From Agromyces sp. (GTDB lineage: Bacteria; Actinomycetota; Actinomycetes; Actinomycetales; Microbacteriaceae): 14,840 bases of DNA. Below are positions 5,336-12,681 of this stretch, piece by piece (the stretch's first letter is position 1; every line of letters begins with the position of its first letter). The stretch is taken from assembly GCA_031178025.1 (NCBI GenBank), contig JAPSJU010000027.1:1-14840 (forward strand), given 5' to 3'. Both the position numbers and the translations under genes were made by a program. Under the pieces are notes generated by a model, which saw nothing but the letters and a program-made list of their open reading frames with translations, was not told the DNA's origin and ran no database searches.

Positions 5336-7225
5336 ATGAGCCAGACCGAGACGAGCCCCTCGACCGCACGCAGCCGCTTCGCCCGATCCGAGGCATCGCC
5401 CGGACCGCGTGCGACGTTCCGGCAGCTGCTCCCCTTCATCTTCGAGCATCGGCCCGTGCTCGTCTGGGTCGCCGTGCTCTCCATCGTCGGCGCGCTCACG
5501 AGCCTCGCCCAGCCACTGCTCGTGAGCCAGGTCATCGGCGTCGTCGAGGCCGAGGACCCCCTCGGCTGGCTCGTCTGGGCGCTCATCGCCCTCGTGGTGG
5601 TGAGCGGCGTCATCTCGGGGTACCAGCACTACCTGCTCCAGCGCACCGGCGAGGGCGTCGTGCTCTCGAGCCGCAAGCGGCTCGTCGCGAAGCTCCTGCG
5701 CCTGCCGATCGCGGAGTTCGACACCAGGCGCACGGGTGATCTCGTCTCGCGAGTGGGCAGCGACACGACGATGCTGCGGGCCGTGCTCACGCAGGGCCTC
5801 GTCGAAGCGATCGGCGGGGCGGTCACCTTCGTCGGCGCGCTCGTCGCGATGCTCATCATCGACCCCGTGCTGCTCGGCCTCACGGTGCTCGTCGTCGCGG
5901 TCGCCATCACGACCGTGACGCTGCTCTCGCGCCGGGTGCGCGAGGCGTCGCATCGCGCGCAGGAGAGGATCGGCGACGTCGCCGCATCCGTGGAGCGCGC
6001 CATCGGCGCCGTGCGGACGATCCGGGCGGCCGGGGCGACGGAACGCGAGATCCGCGCTGTCGAGCGCGAGGCTGAAGGCGCCTGGCAGATGGGCGTGCAG
6101 GTCGCGAGGATCTCCGCCCTCATCGTGCCGATCGCGGGCATCGCCATGCAGGTGTCGTTCCTCGTCGTGCTCGGCGTCGGCGGGTACCGTGTGGCGTCGG
6201 GGTCGATCACCGTCGCGAACCTCGTCGCGTTCATCCTGTTCCTGTTCATGATGATCCTGCCGCTCGGGCAGGCGTTCGGCGCCATCACCTCCGTCAACCA
6301 GGCGCTCGGCGCGCTCGGGCGCATCCAGGAGATCCTCGACCTGCCCGACGAGGACGCGCACGACCGCGAACTCGCTCCCCTCGCCCTCATGGTCGGCGAC
6401 GCCAACGCCGGGTTGCTCCCGGATGCCCCGGCCATCGAGTTCGACGACGTGCACTTCGCCTACGCGACCACCCGGTCCGACCCGGCGGACCCCGAGAACG
6501 ACTCGGCCGACGAACACCACCGCGAACCGAGCGTGACCGAGCGCCAGCCGGTGCTCCGCGGCGTCTCGTTCCGCGTGCCGCGCGGGCAGCGGATCGCGCT
6601 CGTGGGGCCGTCGGGCGCCGGCAAGTCCACCATCCTCGCGCTCATCGAGCGCTTCTACGACCCGTCGGTCGGCACCGTTCGCCTCGGCGGGCTCGACCTG
6701 CGCTCGCTCGACCGCACCGAGCTGCGGGCCCAGATCGGCTACGTCGAGCAGGATGCCCCGGTGCTCGCGGGTTCGCTGCGCGACAACCTCCGGCTCGGCA
6801 GCCCCGATGCGAGCGACGCCGAGTGCGAGCACGTGCTGCGGGCCGTGAACCTGGGGGCGGTGCTCGACCGCGACCCCGCGGGGCTCGATGCCGCCGTCGG
6901 CGACGACGGCATCATGCTCTCGGGCGGCGAGCGCCAGCGGTTGGCGATCGCACGTGCGCTGCTCTCGGCACCGCCCATCCTCCTCCTGGACGAGTCGACG
7001 TCGTCGCTCGACGGACGCAACGAGCGCATGATGCGCGAGGCGATCGACGCGGTGTCGGCGGGGCGCACCCTCATCGTCATCGCGCACCGGCTCTCGACGG
7101 TGATCGACTCGGACCGCATCATCGTGCTCGAGGAGGGCCGCGTCGTCGGTGAGGGCACCCACGCCGAGCTCGTGGCGACGGTGCCGCTGTACCGGGACCT
7201 CGCGGCGCACCAGCTCCTCGTCTGA
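5336..7225 (+). CDS. ABC exporter half-transporter (fused membrane and ATPase domains)
   Basis: A 629-residue protein with an N-terminal type IV ABC exporter membrane domain (about 40-320, six helices) and a C-terminal ATPase. The ATPase shows the A-loop Tyr376, Walker A GPSGAGKST (424-432), Q-loop Gln472, signature LSGGERQ (528-534), Walker B ILLLDE (548-553) and switch His584, so it should hydrolyse ATP. One half-transporter normally works as a homodimer; no partner half is adjacent. The family exports drugs, lipids or peptides, and the substrate is not readable. Oddly, an acidic, His-containing stretch of about 27 residues (377-403) is inserted between the A-loop strand and the next strand of the ATPase. 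The ATG follows AGGA with 7 bases spacing. The promoter is probably the TATGCT region at 5261, downstream of the HTH gene. Confidence 0.9.
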   Translation: MSQTETSPSTARSRFARSEASPGPRATFRQLLPFIFEHRPVLVWVAVLSIVGALTSLAQPLLVSQVIGVVEAEDPLGWLVWALIALVVVSGVISGYQHYLLQRTGEGVVLSSRKRLVAKLLRLPIAEFDTRRTGDLVSRVGSDTTMLRAVLTQGLVEAIGGAVTFVGALVAMLIIDPVLLGLTVLVVAVAITTVTLLSRRVREASHRAQERIGDVAASVERAIGAVRTIRAAGATEREIRAVEREAEGAWQMGVQVARISALIVPIAGIAMQVSFLVVLGVGGYRVASGSITVANLVAFILFLFMMILPLGQAFGAITSVNQALGALGRIQEILDLPDEDAHDRELAPLALMVGDANAGLLPDAPAIEFDDVHFAYATTRSDPADPENDSADEHHREPSVTERQPVLRGVSFRVPRGQRIALVGPSGAGKSTILALIERFYDPSVGTVRLGGLDLRSLDRTELRAQIGYVEQDAPVLAGSLRDNLRLGSPDASDAECEHVLRAVNLGAVLDRDPAGLDAAVGDDGIMLSGGERQRLAIARALLSAPPILLLDESTSSLDGRNERMMREAIDAVSAGRTLIVIAHRLSTVIDSDRIIVLEEGRVVGEGTHAELVATVPLYRDLAAHQLLV

Positions 7226-7324
7226 GCGTCCGGCGTCCGATCCCGGCGCATCCGAGCGAAGCTCAGGGTTCACCCCGGGGCCGGTTCGGGGATAGCCGCG
7301 ATGGAGCGCGGCGGGCTCGTTCGT

Positions 7325-7330
7325 AGCGTG
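7325..7330 (+). promoter_or_regulatory. Candidate -10 box before the 275-aa gene
   Basis: TAGCGT matches TANNNT. The best -35 at 17 bases (TGGAGC, 7302-7307) is poor. The 159-base gap between the ABC gene and the next gene shows no clear terminator and nothing else I can name. Confidence 0.25.
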
Positions 7331-7384
7331 GGACGCGGCATCCGGTTCGGGATGCCTCCCCAACGCCCCGATCGAAGGACCATC

Positions 7385-8212
7385 ATGACCATCGCGACCG
7401 TGTCGAGTACCCGCGACCTCGCCCTCGACGTGCTTCCCGTCGACCTCATCGACGACCTGCCGAACGCCGCGTCCGACTCCGCCGTGCATCGCGCGGGATT
7501 CGGTGATTCGTTCGACCGCATCCAGGCAGGCATCCAGGGCTGGCTGCGCCACTGGGAGCCGCAGCGCCTGCCCGCGTTCACACCGGTGCGCGACGAGCAG
7601 CCCGCCGGCAGCCGAGGGCGCAGCGCCCTGCAGGCGGCACCCACGCAGCCCGACGGGGCGGTGCGCATCACCGCAGCGCTCTACGACGGGCCGCAGCACG
7701 ACAGCGACCGCGGGCCGCTCGCATGGTCGCGCAACTGGGCGAGCGCCGCGGTGCTGCCGCCGGCGCGCGAGGCCGGTCGCCTGTTCTACCGCTTCCGCGT
7801 GTCGAGCCGGCTCGTGCTCGATGGGCGCGCCGCACTCAGCCTCGCCTCCACGAGCGTGAACTTCGGCGTGGTGGCGGATGCCGCGAAGGCGAGCCCGTTC
7901 GAGGCCCCGGGATTCGCCACTCCGATCGTCCGCCCGCTCGTGGGGGTGCAGTGCCGCGAAGACCAGGACGCCTCGGCATCGCAGGTCTTCGAGGGCTCCA
8001 TCGCGGTGCGGCAGGGCGACACCCCCGCCATGGCGTTCGTCATCGGCACCGACCTGCTGTTCGAGGACGGCTGGGTGCGGGTGCACGAGGGCTCGAGCAC
8101 GTGGATCGGCCCCGCCGACCCCGGCGCGAGCGGCACGATCGAGTTCCGCTACGCGCCCGCGGCGCTGCTGCGTGTGCTCGGCCGTCTCGACGAACCGCAT
8201 CGGGTGGCCTGA
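7385..8212 (+). CDS. Uncharacterised 275-residue soluble protein
   Basis: I do not recognise a family. The protein has no signal peptide and no membrane segment. Residues 1-60 look helical, with an amphipathic stretch SFDRIQAGIQGWLRHWEPQR (42-61). Residues 62-92 are Pro/Gln/Arg-rich and probably flexible. Residues 93-258 are rich in beta strand: VRITAALYDG, RLFYRFRVSSRLVLDG, ALSLASTSVNFGVV, FEGSIAVRQGD, MAFVIGTDLLFED and GTIEFRYAP suggest a beta-sandwich. There is a single Cys (190) and no obvious catalytic triad or nucleotide motif. The start at ATG 7385 is preceded by GAAGGA with 4 bases spacing; an in-frame ATG at 7301 has no ribosome site. It is a single-gene unit, closed by a hairpin at 8222-8246. 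Codon use is like its neighbours. Confidence 0.7.
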   Translation: MTIATVSSTRDLALDVLPVDLIDDLPNAASDSAVHRAGFGDSFDRIQAGIQGWLRHWEPQRLPAFTPVRDEQPAGSRGRSALQAAPTQPDGAVRITAALYDGPQHDSDRGPLAWSRNWASAAVLPPAREAGRLFYRFRVSSRLVLDGRAALSLASTSVNFGVVADAAKASPFEAPGFATPIVRPLVGVQCREDQDASASQVFEGSIAVRQGDTPAMAFVIGTDLLFEDGWVRVHEGSSTWIGPADPGASGTIEFRYAPAALLRVLGRLDEPHRVA

Positions 8213-8221
8213 CGGGCGCGG

Positions 8222-8246
8222 GCGCGGGCGCTCATCGCGCCCGCGC
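8222..8246 (+). terminator. Hairpin terminator after the 275-aa gene
   Basis: GCGCGGGCGC (8222-8231) pairs perfectly with GCGCCCGCGC (8237-8246) around a TCATC loop, 9 bases after the stop codon. There is no T-run beyond TT. It separates this gene from the next, which has its own -10 box. Confidence 0.68.
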
Positions 8247-8273
8247 TTCCGAATCGGCGAGGCGCGCCGCGGC

Positions 8274-8279
8274 TAGACT
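8274..8279 (+). promoter_or_regulatory. -10 box for leaderless 2H phosphoesterase transcript
   Basis: TAGACT fits TANNNT and ends 6 bases before the ATG at 8286. No ribosome site fits between, so the mRNA probably begins at the start codon. No clear -35 is visible. Confidence 0.5.
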
Positions 8280-8285
8280 CCCCGC

Positions 8286-8780
8286 ATGGCGCGCTTCGTC
8301 GTCGTGCTTCCGCTCGAGCCGCTGGCCGCCGGCGACGCGTTCGCCGTCGCGGACTGGCCGTTGCACGTCACCCTCGTCGAGCCGTTCTCGGTCGAGTCCG
8401 CGACGACCGACGTGATCGCGGCACTCCACCCCGTTGCGGCCGGCGCCGATGTCGTGCGCGCGTCTGCGGGCCACGACGCGCTCTTCGGCCGCAGGCATGA
8501 CGTGCCCGTCGCCCTCGTGCACGACGGCGGTGGACTGACCGAGCTGCGCGAGCGCGCGCTCACCGCACTCGGCGGGATCGGCGTCGCGATCGGCCGCTCG
8601 CATCGCGAGTTCCGTCCCCACGTGACGCATCGCCCCCACGGACGCGTGCGCTTCGGCGAGCGGTTGGACCTCGGCTGCCTGACCCTCATCGACATGCGGC
8701 CGGCGGAGGGGTCCGGTCATCGGCGTGTCGTCGCGGCGTGGCACCTCGGCCGGGCGGAGCAGGGATCAGCCGGCTCGTGA
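8286..8780 (+). CDS. 2H phosphoesterase superfamily protein (2'-5' RNA ligase-like)
   Basis: A 164-residue cytosolic protein with the two HxT motifs that define the 2H phosphoesterase fold: HVT at 27-29 (in WPLHVTLVEPF) and HVT at 112-114 (in FRPHVTHRPHGR). The two His and two Thr together form the active site that opens cyclic phosphates or handles 2'-5' phosphodiester bonds. The physiological substrate in bacteria is mostly unknown. The length is slightly short but normal for the superfamily. The gene appears leaderless. Its last 15 bases overlap the end of the DUF1622 gene on the other strand, so the two transcripts are antisense at their 3' ends. Confidence 0.82.
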   Translation: MARFVVVLPLEPLAAGDAFAVADWPLHVTLVEPFSVESATTDVIAALHPVAAGADVVRASAGHDALFGRRHDVPVALVHDGGGLTELRERALTALGGIGVAIGRSHREFRPHVTHRPHGRVRFGERLDLGCLTLIDMRPAEGSGHRRVVAAWHLGRAEQGSAGS

Positions 8781-9140
8781 CGGGTCCTCCTCGACGACGG
8801 CCTGGCCGCGGTTCTGCCAGGGCCATCGTCCCGAGATCTCGAGTTCGAGCGACCAGCTGAGGAAGGTGCGGATCAGCACGATGACGGCGAGCACCACCAC
8901 CGAATCGAGGGTCGGCGTCACGGCGACCGTCTTGATGATGTCGGCGGCGACGAGCAGCTCCAGGCCGAGGAGGATGGCACGCCCGAGGACTCGACGGAAG
9001 CGCGTGTAGACGGGGCTCACGCGGCGGAGTCCGCGCAACGCGGCATCGGCGATGGCGTAGAGCACGCCGACGACGATCGCGACGACGCCGAGCACGTCGA
9101 TGACCTCGCCGACCGCTTCGATCACCGCGCCGAACTCCAT
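8766..9140 (-). CDS. DUF1622 family membrane protein
   Basis: A 124-residue protein with three transmembrane helices at about 12-34, 53-71 and 78-98. The stretch RFRRVLGRAILLGLELLVAA followed by DIIKTVAVTPTLDSV (residues 47-81), then VLIRTFLSWSLELEISGRWPW, is the conserved core of DUF1622. The family function is unknown. I prefer ATG 9140 over the in-frame GTG at 9158 because GAGGGGG lies 4 bases above the ATG and the extra residues (MPRGGV) are just the translated ribosome site. The gene follows pckG on the same strand after 82 bases, but a hairpin in that gap makes simple co-expression uncertain. Its 3' end overlaps the 2H phosphoesterase gene by 15 bp. Confidence 0.82.
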   Translation of the reverse strand: MEFGAVIEAVGEVIDVLGVVAIVVGVLYAIADAALRGLRRVSPVYTRFRRVLGRAILLGLELLVAADIIKTVAVTPTLDSVVVLAVIVLIRTFLSWSLELEISGRWPWQNRGQAVVEEDPSRAG

Positions 9141-9147
9141 CACGCCC

Positions 9148-9175
9148 CCTCGCGGCACACGCTAGCCCCGCGAGG
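9148..9175 (-). promoter_or_regulatory. Inverted repeat overlapping the DUF1622 ribosome site
   Basis: CCTCGCGG (9148-9155) and CCGCGAGG (9168-9175) form a perfect 8-bp inverted repeat around 12 bases. In a minus-strand RNA the 3' arm contains the GAGG of the GAGGGGG ribosome site of the DUF1622 gene, so the hairpin could hide it when transcription comes from pckG. Alternatively it is the pckG terminator. A -10-like TAGCGT (9164-9159) lies in the loop; transcripts starting from it would lack the 5' arm and leave the site free. Confidence 0.45.
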
Positions 9176-9222
9176 CGCCGGACGCGACGGGCGACACGCC
9201 GTGCCGCAGCGACGCCGCGGCG

Positions 9223-11085
9223 TCAGGCCTCCTGGAGCTGCAGGTGGTAGCGCAGGCTCGCGAGTTCGGCGTTGAGCGCGGCGGGTACCCGGTCGCCGAA
9301 CTGCGCGAAGTACTCCTCGGTCAGCTCGCACTCGCGCAGCCAGAGCCGGCGATCGACGGTGAACAGCTGTCCGAGCGCCTCATCCGAGAGGTCGAGGCCG
9401 TCCAGGTCGAGCGACCCGGGGGCCGGCAGCAGGCCGATGGGCGTGTCGACGGCGTCGACCGTGCCCTCGATGCGCCCGACGATCCACTCGAGCACTCTCG
9501 AGTTCTCGCCGAACCCCGGCCAGAGGAACGAGCCGTCCGCGCCCTTGCGGAACCAGTTCACCTGGAAGATCTTCGGCGCGTTCGTGCCGAGCACCCGGCC
9601 CATCTTCACCCAGTGACCCCAGTAGTCGGCCATGTTGTATCCGCAGAAGGGGAGCATCGCGAAGGGGTCGCGACGCAGCTCGCCCACGGTGCCCTCCGCG
9701 GCGGCCGTCTGCTCGGACGAGATGGTGGCGCCCATGAACACGCCATGCTTCCAGCTGCGCGCCTCGGCGACGAGCGGGACGTTCGTCGCCCGACGTCCGC
9801 CGAAGAGGATGGCGTCGACGGGAACGCCATCGTGCGCGTCCCAGTCGTCCGAGATCTGCGGACACTGGGATGCGGCGACCGTGAAGCGCGAGTTCGGGTG
9901 CGCCGCCGGACGGCCCGATGCCGGGGTCCACGGCTTGCCCTCCCAGTCGATGAGCTCGGCAGGGGGCGTCTCGGTGAGCCCCTCCCACCACACGTCGCCG
10001 TCGGGGCGGAGCGCCACGTTCGTGAAGATGGTGTTGCCCCAGAGCGTCCGCACGGCCGTCGGGTTCGTGCTCTCGCCGGTGCCGGGCGCGACCCCGAAGA
10101 AGCCCGCCTCGGGGTTGATCGCGTAGAGCCGGCCGTCCTCGCCCGGACGCATCCATGCGATGTCGTCGCCGATCGTCTCGACCTTCCATCCCGGAATGGT
10201 CGGCTGCAGCATCGCGAGGTTGGTCTTGCCGCACGCCGAGGGGAACGCGGCCGCGAGGTGGTACGCCTTGCCCTGCGGCGAGGTGATCTTGATGAGCAGC
10301 ATGTGCTCGGCGAGCCATCCCTCGTCCCGCGCCATGACCGAGGCGATCCGCAGGGCGAAGCACTTCTTCGCGAGCAGGGCGTTGCCCCCGTAACCCGAAC
10401 CGTACGACCAGATCTCACGGGAGTCGGGGAACTGCACGATGTACTTCGTGTCGTTGCACGGCCAGGGCACCTCGGACCGGCGCCGGCCGACGCCGTCGAC
10501 GAGCGGGTACCCCACCGAGTGGATCGTGCGCACCCACGGCTCGCCGGCCTCGATGAGCCGGTACACCGCCTCGCCCATGCGGGTCATGATGCCCATCGAG
10601 AGCACGACGTAGGGCGAGTCCGTGATCTCGACGCCGAGCTGCGAGATCGGACCGCCGAGCGGGCCCATCGAGAACGGCACGACGTACATCGTGCGGCCCT
10701 TCATCGATCCGTCGAAGACGTCGAGGAGCTCCTCGCGCATCTCCCGCGGGTCGCGCCAGTTGTTGGTGGGCCCCGCGTCCTCCTCGTAGGTCGAGCAGAT
10801 GAAGGTGCGGTCCTCGACCCGGGCGACGTCGCGCGGGTCGGTGCGGGCCAGGTAGCTGTTGGGACGCCACTCGGGGTTGAGCTTCACGAGCTTGCCCTCG
10901 GCGACGAGGTGCTTCGTGAGCACGTCGGCCTCGTGCTTGGAGCCGTCGCACCAGACGATCTCATCGGGCTTCGTGATCCCCGCGATCTCGTCGACCCAGG
11001 CGCGCAGCGCCGGATCCGTCGTGCCGCGTCGGGTCTCGGCTGTGCCGGATGTCCCGGTGCCGGTCGAGAATTCGGAGATGGTCAT
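9223..11085 (-). CDS. pckG: Phosphoenolpyruvate carboxykinase (GTP)
   Basis: A 620-residue cytosolic enzyme converting oxaloacetate and GTP to phosphoenolpyruvate, CO2 and GDP, the entry to gluconeogenesis. The GTP-dependent class is shown by the P-loop FPSACGKTN (281-289) with its reactive Cys285, typical of this form and absent from ATP enzymes. Other conserved blocks are LARTDPRDVARVEDRT (79-94, substrate Arg81), GYGGNALLAKKC (231-242, metal-site Lys), AEHMLL (259-264, metal-site His), GDDIAWMRPG (306-315, metal-site Asp), GVFMGAT and FCGYNMADYWGHW. The length is normal. ATG 11085 follows GGAAGGGA; an in-frame TTG five codons upstream sits on that ribosome site and is rejected. The gene is divergent from a RamB-like regulator, which makes it a likely target. 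Confidence 0.96.
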   Translation of the reverse strand: MTISEFSTGTGTSGTAETRRGTTDPALRAWVDEIAGITKPDEIVWCDGSKHEADVLTKHLVAEGKLVKLNPEWRPNSYLARTDPRDVARVEDRTFICSTYEEDAGPTNNWRDPREMREELLDVFDGSMKGRTMYVVPFSMGPLGGPISQLGVEITDSPYVVLSMGIMTRMGEAVYRLIEAGEPWVRTIHSVGYPLVDGVGRRRSEVPWPCNDTKYIVQFPDSREIWSYGSGYGGNALLAKKCFALRIASVMARDEGWLAEHMLLIKITSPQGKAYHLAAAFPSACGKTNLAMLQPTIPGWKVETIGDDIAWMRPGEDGRLYAINPEAGFFGVAPGTGESTNPTAVRTLWGNTIFTNVALRPDGDVWWEGLTETPPAELIDWEGKPWTPASGRPAAHPNSRFTVAASQCPQISDDWDAHDGVPVDAILFGGRRATNVPLVAEARSWKHGVFMGATISSEQTAAAEGTVGELRRDPFAMLPFCGYNMADYWGHWVKMGRVLGTNAPKIFQVNWFRKGADGSFLWPGFGENSRVLEWIVGRIEGTVDAVDTPIGLLPAPGSLDLDGLDLSDEALGQLFTVDRRLWLRECELTEEYFAQFGDRVPAALNAELASLRYHLQLQEA

Positions 11086-11216
11086 CGTCGTCCCTTCCAA
11101 ATGAGGTGCGCCGACCGGGGTCGGGGAAGCTGGTGTTTCCAGAATGCGCCCGATCGGGGCATCCGTTCGCGGAATCGGCCGGTTAAGAACACTCGATCTT
11201 TCACTATGCTTAAGGG
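11086..11216. promoter_or_regulatory. Divergent pckG/ramB regulatory region
   Basis: The 131-base gap carries the promoters of both genes. Symmetric elements are CCGAC-CGGG-GTCGG at 11111-11124 (in the pckG leader) and the palindrome CCCGATCGGG at 11149-11158. The pckG promoter is unclear; CATTCT read on the minus strand (11146-11141) is the only -10-like word, without a good -35. I found no match to the Corynebacterium RamB site (AAA-C/G-TTTGCAAA). Confidence 0.5.
11183..11213 (+). promoter_or_regulatory. Promoter of the ramB-like gene with TTAAG inverted repeat
   Basis: TTAAGA (11183-11188) and TATGCT (11205-11210) are 16 bases apart. The -10 ends 6 bases before ATG 11217, so the transcript is probably leaderless. 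TTAAG (11183-11187) and CTTAA (11209-11213) form an inverted repeat over both boxes, in the most AT-rich spot of the region. It is a plausible autoregulatory site, though with only 5-bp arms. Confidence 0.5.
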
Positions 11217-12659
11217 ATGAAAGCCGGCTCCCCCGATCTTGCGACCCTCGGTCACCGCATCCGCCACTTCCGGGGACAGCGGGGACTCACCCTCGACCAG
11301 CTCGGCGAGACGGTGGGACTCGCCGGGAGCCAGCTCTCGCTCATCGAGAACGGCAAGCGGGAGCCCAAGCTCTCCACCCTCGACGCCCTCGCCGCGGCCC
11401 TGCAGGTGGAGCTCGGCGAGCTGCTGTCCAGGGAGCCGCCGACCCCGCGCGCCGCGCTCGAGCTCGAACTCGCTCGCGCCCAGGCGAGCCCCCTCTATGC
11501 GACGCTCGGGCTCCCTCCGATCCGGCCGGGCCGCGGGATCAGCGACGAGGCGCTCGAGGCGATCGTCGGCCTTCATCGCGAACTCCAGCGACGCGCGAGC
11601 GAGGCGATCGCCACGCCGGAGGAGGCTCGGCGAGCCAACACCGACCTACGGGAGCGCATGCGCGAACGCGACAACTACCTGCCCGAGATCGAGCAGCTCG
11701 CCGAGGAGCAGGTGCGCGCATCCGGTCACCGCACCGGGGCCCTGACCCACCGCGAGGTGAGCGTCATGGCCGAGCGCCTGGGGTTCCAGCTCATCTACGT
11801 GAACGACCTGCCCGACTCGACGCGCTCGATCACCGACCTCGCGAACGGTCGCATCTACCTGCCGCCGGCGTCGATCCCCGGCGGGCACGGCCTGCGTTCG
11901 ATGGCGCTGCAGGCCATGGCGCATCGACTGCTGGGCCATACGCCGCCGGCGAGCTACGACGAGTTCCTGTGGCAGCGGCTGGAGATCAATTACTTCGCCG
12001 CCGCGTGCCTCATGCCCCAGGAGGCATCCGTCGCGTTCCTGCAGCAGGCGAAGAAGGAGAAGCGACTCGCCATCGAGGACTTCCGCGACGCGTTCGGGGT
12101 GACCCACGAGGCAGCCGCGCTGCGGTTCACGAACCTCGCGACCTCGCACCTCGACATGACGCTGCACTTCCTGCGCGTCGCGGGCGATGGGGCGCTGCTG
12201 AAGGGGTACGAGAACGACGGCCTGCCGCTGCCGACCGATGTGACCGGCTCGATCGAGGGCCAATGGGTGTGCAAGAAGTGGAGCGCTCGCACCGCGTTCG
12301 AGCACACGAATCGCACGACGGAGAACTACCAGTACACCGATACGCCGGCGGGCACGTTCTGGTGCGCGACGCAGACGGGTCGCACGGATGCCGCGGAGTT
12401 CTCGATCACCGTGGGAGTGCCGTTCGCCCAGGCGAAGTGGTTCCGCGGCCGGGAATCGACGGTGCGTGTCGCCTCGACCTGCCCCGACGAGTCGTGCTGC
12501 AGGCGCGCGCCGGCGGACCTCGCCGAACGCTGGTCGGGCCGGGCCTGGCCGAGCGCCCGGCTGCACGTGCACGTGCTCTCGCCGCTGCCCTCCGGTACGT
12601 TCCCGGGGGTCGACGACGCCGAGGTGTACCGGTTCCTCGAGGCCCACGCCGGGCAGTAG
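11217..12659 (+). CDS. ramB: RamB-like XRE regulator with acyl-CoA-sensing C-terminal domain
   Basis: A 480-residue regulator with the three-part layout of RamB and the short-chain fatty acyl regulators. It has an XRE helix-turn-helix at 12-70 (GLTLDQLGETVGLAGSQLSL is the HTH), a central linker, an IrrE/M78 peptidase-like domain at about 170-320, and a C-terminal ScfR-type (DUF2083) domain with Cys352, 383, 422, 427 and 428. The peptidase-like domain keeps the flanking pattern (AMAHRLLGH then EINYFAAACLMP) but lacks the HExxH zinc motif, so it is probably not a protease. In Corynebacterium and Mycobacterium, RamB controls acetate/glyoxylate genes. Here it is divergent from pckG and tail-to-tail with a thiolase/SDR operon. 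Target control is inferred. The start codon follows a -10 box directly, with no usable ribosome site. Confidence 0.85.
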   Translation: MKAGSPDLATLGHRIRHFRGQRGLTLDQLGETVGLAGSQLSLIENGKREPKLSTLDALAAALQVELGELLSREPPTPRAALELELARAQASPLYATLGLPPIRPGRGISDEALEAIVGLHRELQRRASEAIATPEEARRANTDLRERMRERDNYLPEIEQLAEEQVRASGHRTGALTHREVSVMAERLGFQLIYVNDLPDSTRSITDLANGRIYLPPASIPGGHGLRSMALQAMAHRLLGHTPPASYDEFLWQRLEINYFAAACLMPQEASVAFLQQAKKEKRLAIEDFRDAFGVTHEAAALRFTNLATSHLDMTLHFLRVAGDGALLKGYENDGLPLPTDVTGSIEGQWVCKKWSARTAFEHTNRTTENYQYTDTPAGTFWCATQTGRTDAAEFSITVGVPFAQAKWFRGRESTVRVASTCPDESCCRRAPADLAERWSGRAWPSARLHVHVLSPLPSGTFPGVDDAEVYRFLEAHAGQ

Positions 12660-12681
12660 CTCCGACGCCCCCGGGCGCGGT

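Noticed and set aside
7222..7266. CTGAGC/GCTCAG inverted repeat after the ABC gene
   Set aside because: The 6-bp arms are 33 bases apart, and a stable hairpin is unlikely.
5240..8200. Minus-strand open frame of 986 codons
   Set aside because: It lies antisense to the ABC transporter and the 275-aa gene, which have clear motifs and ribosome sites. Its translation is a low-complexity run of Arg, Asp, Glu, His and Ala, typical of shadow frames in GC-rich DNA.
9244..11220. Plus-strand open frame of 658 codons opposite pckG
   Set aside because: It is a shadow of the PEP carboxykinase gene: Arg/Glu/His/Val-rich with no recognisable fold.
12666..12677. CGCC-CCCG-GGCG hairpin between ramB and the SDR gene
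   Set aside because: It has only 4-bp arms in a 22-base convergent gap. It might help termination but is indistinguishable from background.
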